In this document: one piece after another, positions 61,826 to 64,000 of the stretch
Layout: each line of letters opens with the position of its first letter
Position numbering within the stretch: position 1 is the first letter of the stretch
Assembly (NCBI RefSeq): GCF_000190595.1
Contig: NC_015167.1
Coordinates: 2,836,501 to 2,900,500 of the forward strand
Direction: 5' to 3'
Length of the DNA stretch: 64,000 nucleotides
Source: Cellulophaga lytica DSM 7489
GTDB taxonomy: Bacteria; Bacteroidota; Bacteroidia; Flavobacteriales; Flavobacteriaceae
Position numbers and translations under genes: made by a program
Notes under the pieces: generated by a model
The model's database searches: none
The model's input: the letters and a program-made list of their open reading frames with translations, nothing else
Told to the model about the DNA's origin: nothing

Positions 61826-63163
61826 TTATCTCATTATTTCATTAGGAAAAACAACAACACTCTCAAAGCCATCTTTACCAACAGCTGCAACGCCAAAAAA
61901 TGAATTGTCTATTACAATACCGTCTAAAGTTTGCTCTGTAACATTACCAACATATTTGCTATTATCCCAAGTAGGAGAGGTGGTGTCTCTCCAATATATT
62001 TTATACCCAACAGCACCGTCTACAGGAGACCATTTTAATTTAGCAGAAGCCTCTACAATACCACCAATTTTAACTGTTTTTGGAGAAGGTGGCGCCCATG
62101 CTAAATTTGCCATAGTTATGGCATTCACAGCTGTTAGTTTTTTAGCGTAACCAAAGTTAACGTGTTCTACAACATCACCATAAGCAATACCATTTTCTGT
62201 TCTAATGTCTTGGTGTTGTTGCGTATAGTTTTCATGAGCTTCCATTATACGTATACCAGGAAAACCAAGGTCGTTAAAAGGCCTGTGATGACCACCTCTA
62301 CCAAACCTATCTAACCTGTAAATCATCATTGGGTTCATTTCTGGCATATATGTTTTTACATTTTTATGAATGTAACGTGCCAATTGACGTGATATACCAT
62401 CTACTTCACCACCATAAAAACGTCTTGCCTTGCGTTGTCTTTCTGTTTCGTTAGCAGGAACTGGTTCAGAAAAAATTCTAAAATCTCTATTACTAATTAC
62501 ACCGTCTACACCTTTAATATTCCCAATCATATCATTGTTAAGAATACCAATAATTTCCCAATTTTTATCTTTAGCATATTTAGCTAATCCTGCACCACCA
62601 AACAAGCCTTGTTCTTCACCGGAAAGACCTACGTAAATAATACTGTTTTCAAATTTATATTTTGATAAAACACGTGCAGCTTCCATTGTGCCAGCCATAC
62701 CGCTAGCATTGTCATTTGCACCAGGGGCATCTGTAGTAAAATCCATAGTATCGCTAGCACGTGAGTCTATATCACCACTCATAATTATATACCTGTTGGG
62801 GTATTTTGTGCCTTTTTGTATGGCAACAACATTAACAACCCACGCATCATGTGGTACTCTACTGTTTCCTTTTTTTGTCACAAAATCTTTCTGATAAAAT
62901 ACATTTAAACAATTGTTGCATTCGGTAGACATTTTGTCAAATTCAGATTTTATCCACCTTCTTGCTGCTCCAATACCTCTGGTATTAGAAACCGTATCAC
63001 TAAAGGTGTTACGTGTGCCAAAGTTTGCTAGTGTAGTAATATCATTTTTAATACGTTCTTTAGATACTGCATTAATAATATCATAAATTTTAGAATTTGT
63101 TTGTGCGCTAATTGCCATTGCGCTAAATATACAAAGGAGTAGTAGTAATTTTTTTAAAGCCAT
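61826..63163 (-). CDS. M28 family zinc peptidase with fibronectin type III domain
   Basis: A 445-residue exported peptidase (signal cut near MAISAQTN). Zinc-site regions in order: SGDIDSR (131-135, where most M28 enzymes have His, here D131), GANDNASG (D151), LSGEEQGLFG (E183/E184), LNNDMIGN (D211) and a late His in HHRPFNDLG. A fibronectin type III domain follows (about 355-440, VEASAKLKWSPVDGAVGYKI). The GDIDSR form recurs in this group, as I recall, so it is probably still active. It starts 5 bases after the MFS gene's stop region, so it is in one operon with it. Confidence 0.9.
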   Translation of the reverse strand: MALKKLLLLLCIFSAMAISAQTNSKIYDIINAVSKERIKNDITTLANFGTRNTFSDTVSNTRGIGAARRWIKSEFDKMSTECNNCLNVFYQKDFVTKKGNSRVPHDAWVVNVVAIQKGTKYPNRYIIMSGDIDSRASDTMDFTTDAPGANDNASGMAGTMEAARVLSKYKFENSIIYVGLSGEEQGLFGGAGLAKYAKDKNWEIIGILNNDMIGNIKGVDGVISNRDFRIFSEPVPANETERQRKARRFYGGEVDGISRQLARYIHKNVKTYMPEMNPMMIYRLDRFGRGGHHRPFNDLGFPGIRIMEAHENYTQQHQDIRTENGIAYGDVVEHVNFGYAKKLTAVNAITMANLAWAPPSPKTVKIGGIVEASAKLKWSPVDGAVGYKIYWRDTTSPTWDNSKYVGNVTEQTLDGIVIDNSFFGVAAVGKDGFESVVVFPNEIMR

Positions 63164-63168
63164 TTTAG

Positions 63169-64000
63169 TTAGTTATTATGAGTGTTAGTTTTTATTTTTT
63201 TTGATAAAAGAGTATACAAACCAATTGCAGGTCCAATTCCTAAAAATAAGAAAATTAGTGATACATTAATTTTAGTGCTTAGGTATGATAAAAGCTGAAT
63301 ACTTAAAATACTAATTGCAAAACCTATAGAGTTTACAACTGTTAATGCTGTACCTTTTAGTTCTGCTGGCGCAGATTGTGCTACCAGGCTAGAAAACTGA
63401 GGAGAATCTGCTGTAACTGCCATTCCCCAAACACACCAACCAACAAAAAAGAATAGTATAGGTAGGTTGAATAACAAAGGGGATAAAAAGCAAAACAAAC
63501 CAGAGATTAATAATGCTGTAATTGCAATTTTAGAACTGCCATATTTTTTAGATAATGTACCGCCAATAGCACAGGATACAGCTCCTAAAGTTATAACCAC
63601 AAAAGTAAATATAGGAACGGAATAGGTGGTGTTTTGTATATTATTAATTGTTTTTAATGCTAAAGGCGTAAAAGCCCAAAAGGCATACAATTCCCACATA
63701 TGACCAAAGTAACCAACTGCAGATTTATAAAAAGCAGTGTTTTTAAATAAACCTAAGCCTGCTTTAATTTGTAGTTTGGCACTACGTTTTCTATAAGGGC
63801 CATTAGGTACCAACAAAACAACTATTGTCCCTCCTAATAGTGCTAAAATAGATGTTGCTGAAAGTATGGTTTGGTAATTGCCTCCCCAATTTAATCCGCT
63901 AATTAAAAAAGGAAAAGCAGTACCAAGTACTAAGGCACCAACTAAGAAGCCTAAAGCTTTACCTAGTCCGTTTTTATAATAGTCTGCAGCTATTTTCATA
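63169..64000 (-). CDS. MFS transporter, partial at right edge
   Basis: The minus strand is open from the window edge to a stop at 63169, giving at least 276 residues. About eight membrane helices are visible, with ADYYKNGLGKALGFLVGALV near the edge and a cytoplasmic loop with YRKRSAKLQ, then KYGSSKIAITALLISGLFCF. These are helices about 4-12 of a major facilitator; the N-terminal part lies outside. The Met at 63999 is probably internal. The M28 gene follows within 6 bases, so the transporter may move peptides or their products. Confidence 0.85.
   Translation of the reverse strand, partial: MKIAADYYKNGLGKALGFLVGALVLGTAFPFLISGLNWGGNYQTILSATSILALLGGTIVVLLVPNGPYRKRSAKLQIKAGLGLFKNTAFYKSAVGYFGHMWELYAFWAFTPLALKTINNIQNTTYSVPIFTFVVITLGAVSCAIGGTLSKKYGSSKIAITALLISGLFCFLSPLLFNLPILFFFVGWCVWGMAVTADSPQFSSLVAQSAPAELKGTALTVVNSIGFAISILSIQLLSYLSTKINVSLIFLFLGIGPAIGLYTLLSKKIKTNTHNN

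Noticed and set aside
1-64000. tRNA, rRNA, riboswitch, insertion sequence or prophage
   Set aside because: No conserved RNA motif, transposase, integrase or terminal repeat was seen on reading; a tRNA or Rfam scan was not possible here.

Overview
The window is chromosomal DNA from a member of the Bacteroidota, almost certainly a marine Flavobacteriaceae (Cellulophaga/Maribacter/Zobellia-like). The evidence is AT-rich DNA, two SusC/SusD pairs, many lipoproteins with a Cys at residues 16-26, TAnnTTTG-type -7 promoter elements, and families typical of this group (2TM-domain kinase cluster, GIN-domain protein, LETM1-related protein, DUF2141, DUF4331). I saw no tRNA, rRNA, insertion sequence, phage gene or CRISPR array. 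Genus placement is a guess; no database was searched.

Layout. 1-649: start of a BrkB/YihY membrane protein cut by the left edge. 0.8-4.5 kb: an AraC regulator divergent from a three-gene cytochrome P450 / 2Fe-2S ferredoxin / ferredoxin reductase operon. This arrangement resembles the oxidative demethylase that removes the methyl group of 6-O-methyl-D-galactose from red-algal porphyran. 4.5-13.7 kb: a polysaccharide utilization locus (SusC, SusD, PKD/Ig/CBM-like surface lipoprotein, sugar isomerase) with a TPR-LuxR membrane regulator. A GTCTAGTT repeat lies upstream of both SusC and the regulator. 14.1-18.7 kb: DUF6134-like protein, MFS sugar permease, formylglycine-generating enzyme (sulfatase maturation) and thioredoxin reductase. 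19.0-25.7 kb: a second SusC/SusD pair convergent with a dipeptide epimerase and an AONS-like PLP enzyme, suggesting peptide or muropeptide use. 25.8-34.4 kb: PadR-PspC and GIN-domain genes, DUF4442, AIM24-like protein, D-Ala-D-Ala carboxypeptidase, a 65-aa conserved small protein, divergent OxyR and Dps, and DUF2141. 34.7-37.8 kb: phosphoesterase, PaiB-like protein, EEP hydrolase and RluF-type pseudouridine synthase.

38.0-41.2 kb holds a LytS-type histidine kinase with a C-terminal 2TM domain, three stand-alone 2TM proteins and a LytTR response regulator. 41.3-42.5 kb is a LETM1-related protein. 42.6-47.3 kb looks like an ECF sigma regulon: a DUF4331 protein apparently split into two genes, a TPR lipoprotein, an unlisted 47-aa membrane protein, and a convergent ECF sigma/anti-sigma pair. 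The DUF4331 operon and the 47-aa gene share the element AAACC-N16-CGTA. 47.3-52.6 kb: Cu/Zn superoxide dismutase, YceI, a large Asp-box (VPS10/sortilin-like) protein and a PepSY membrane protein. 52.7-56.6 kb: a VWA/AAA+ pair, YdeI-like and DinB-like proteins. 56.6-64 kb: M16, M1 and M28 peptidases, an FKBP lipoprotein and an MFS transporter cut by the right edge.

Taken together, the left third fits degradation of sulfated and methylated algal galactan: uptake (SusCD), de-methylation (P450 set), sulfatase activation (FGE) and sugar import (MFS). No glycoside hydrolase or sulfatase lies in the window, so the substrate is an inference. The rest is envelope maintenance, oxidative-stress defence, signalling and protein turnover.
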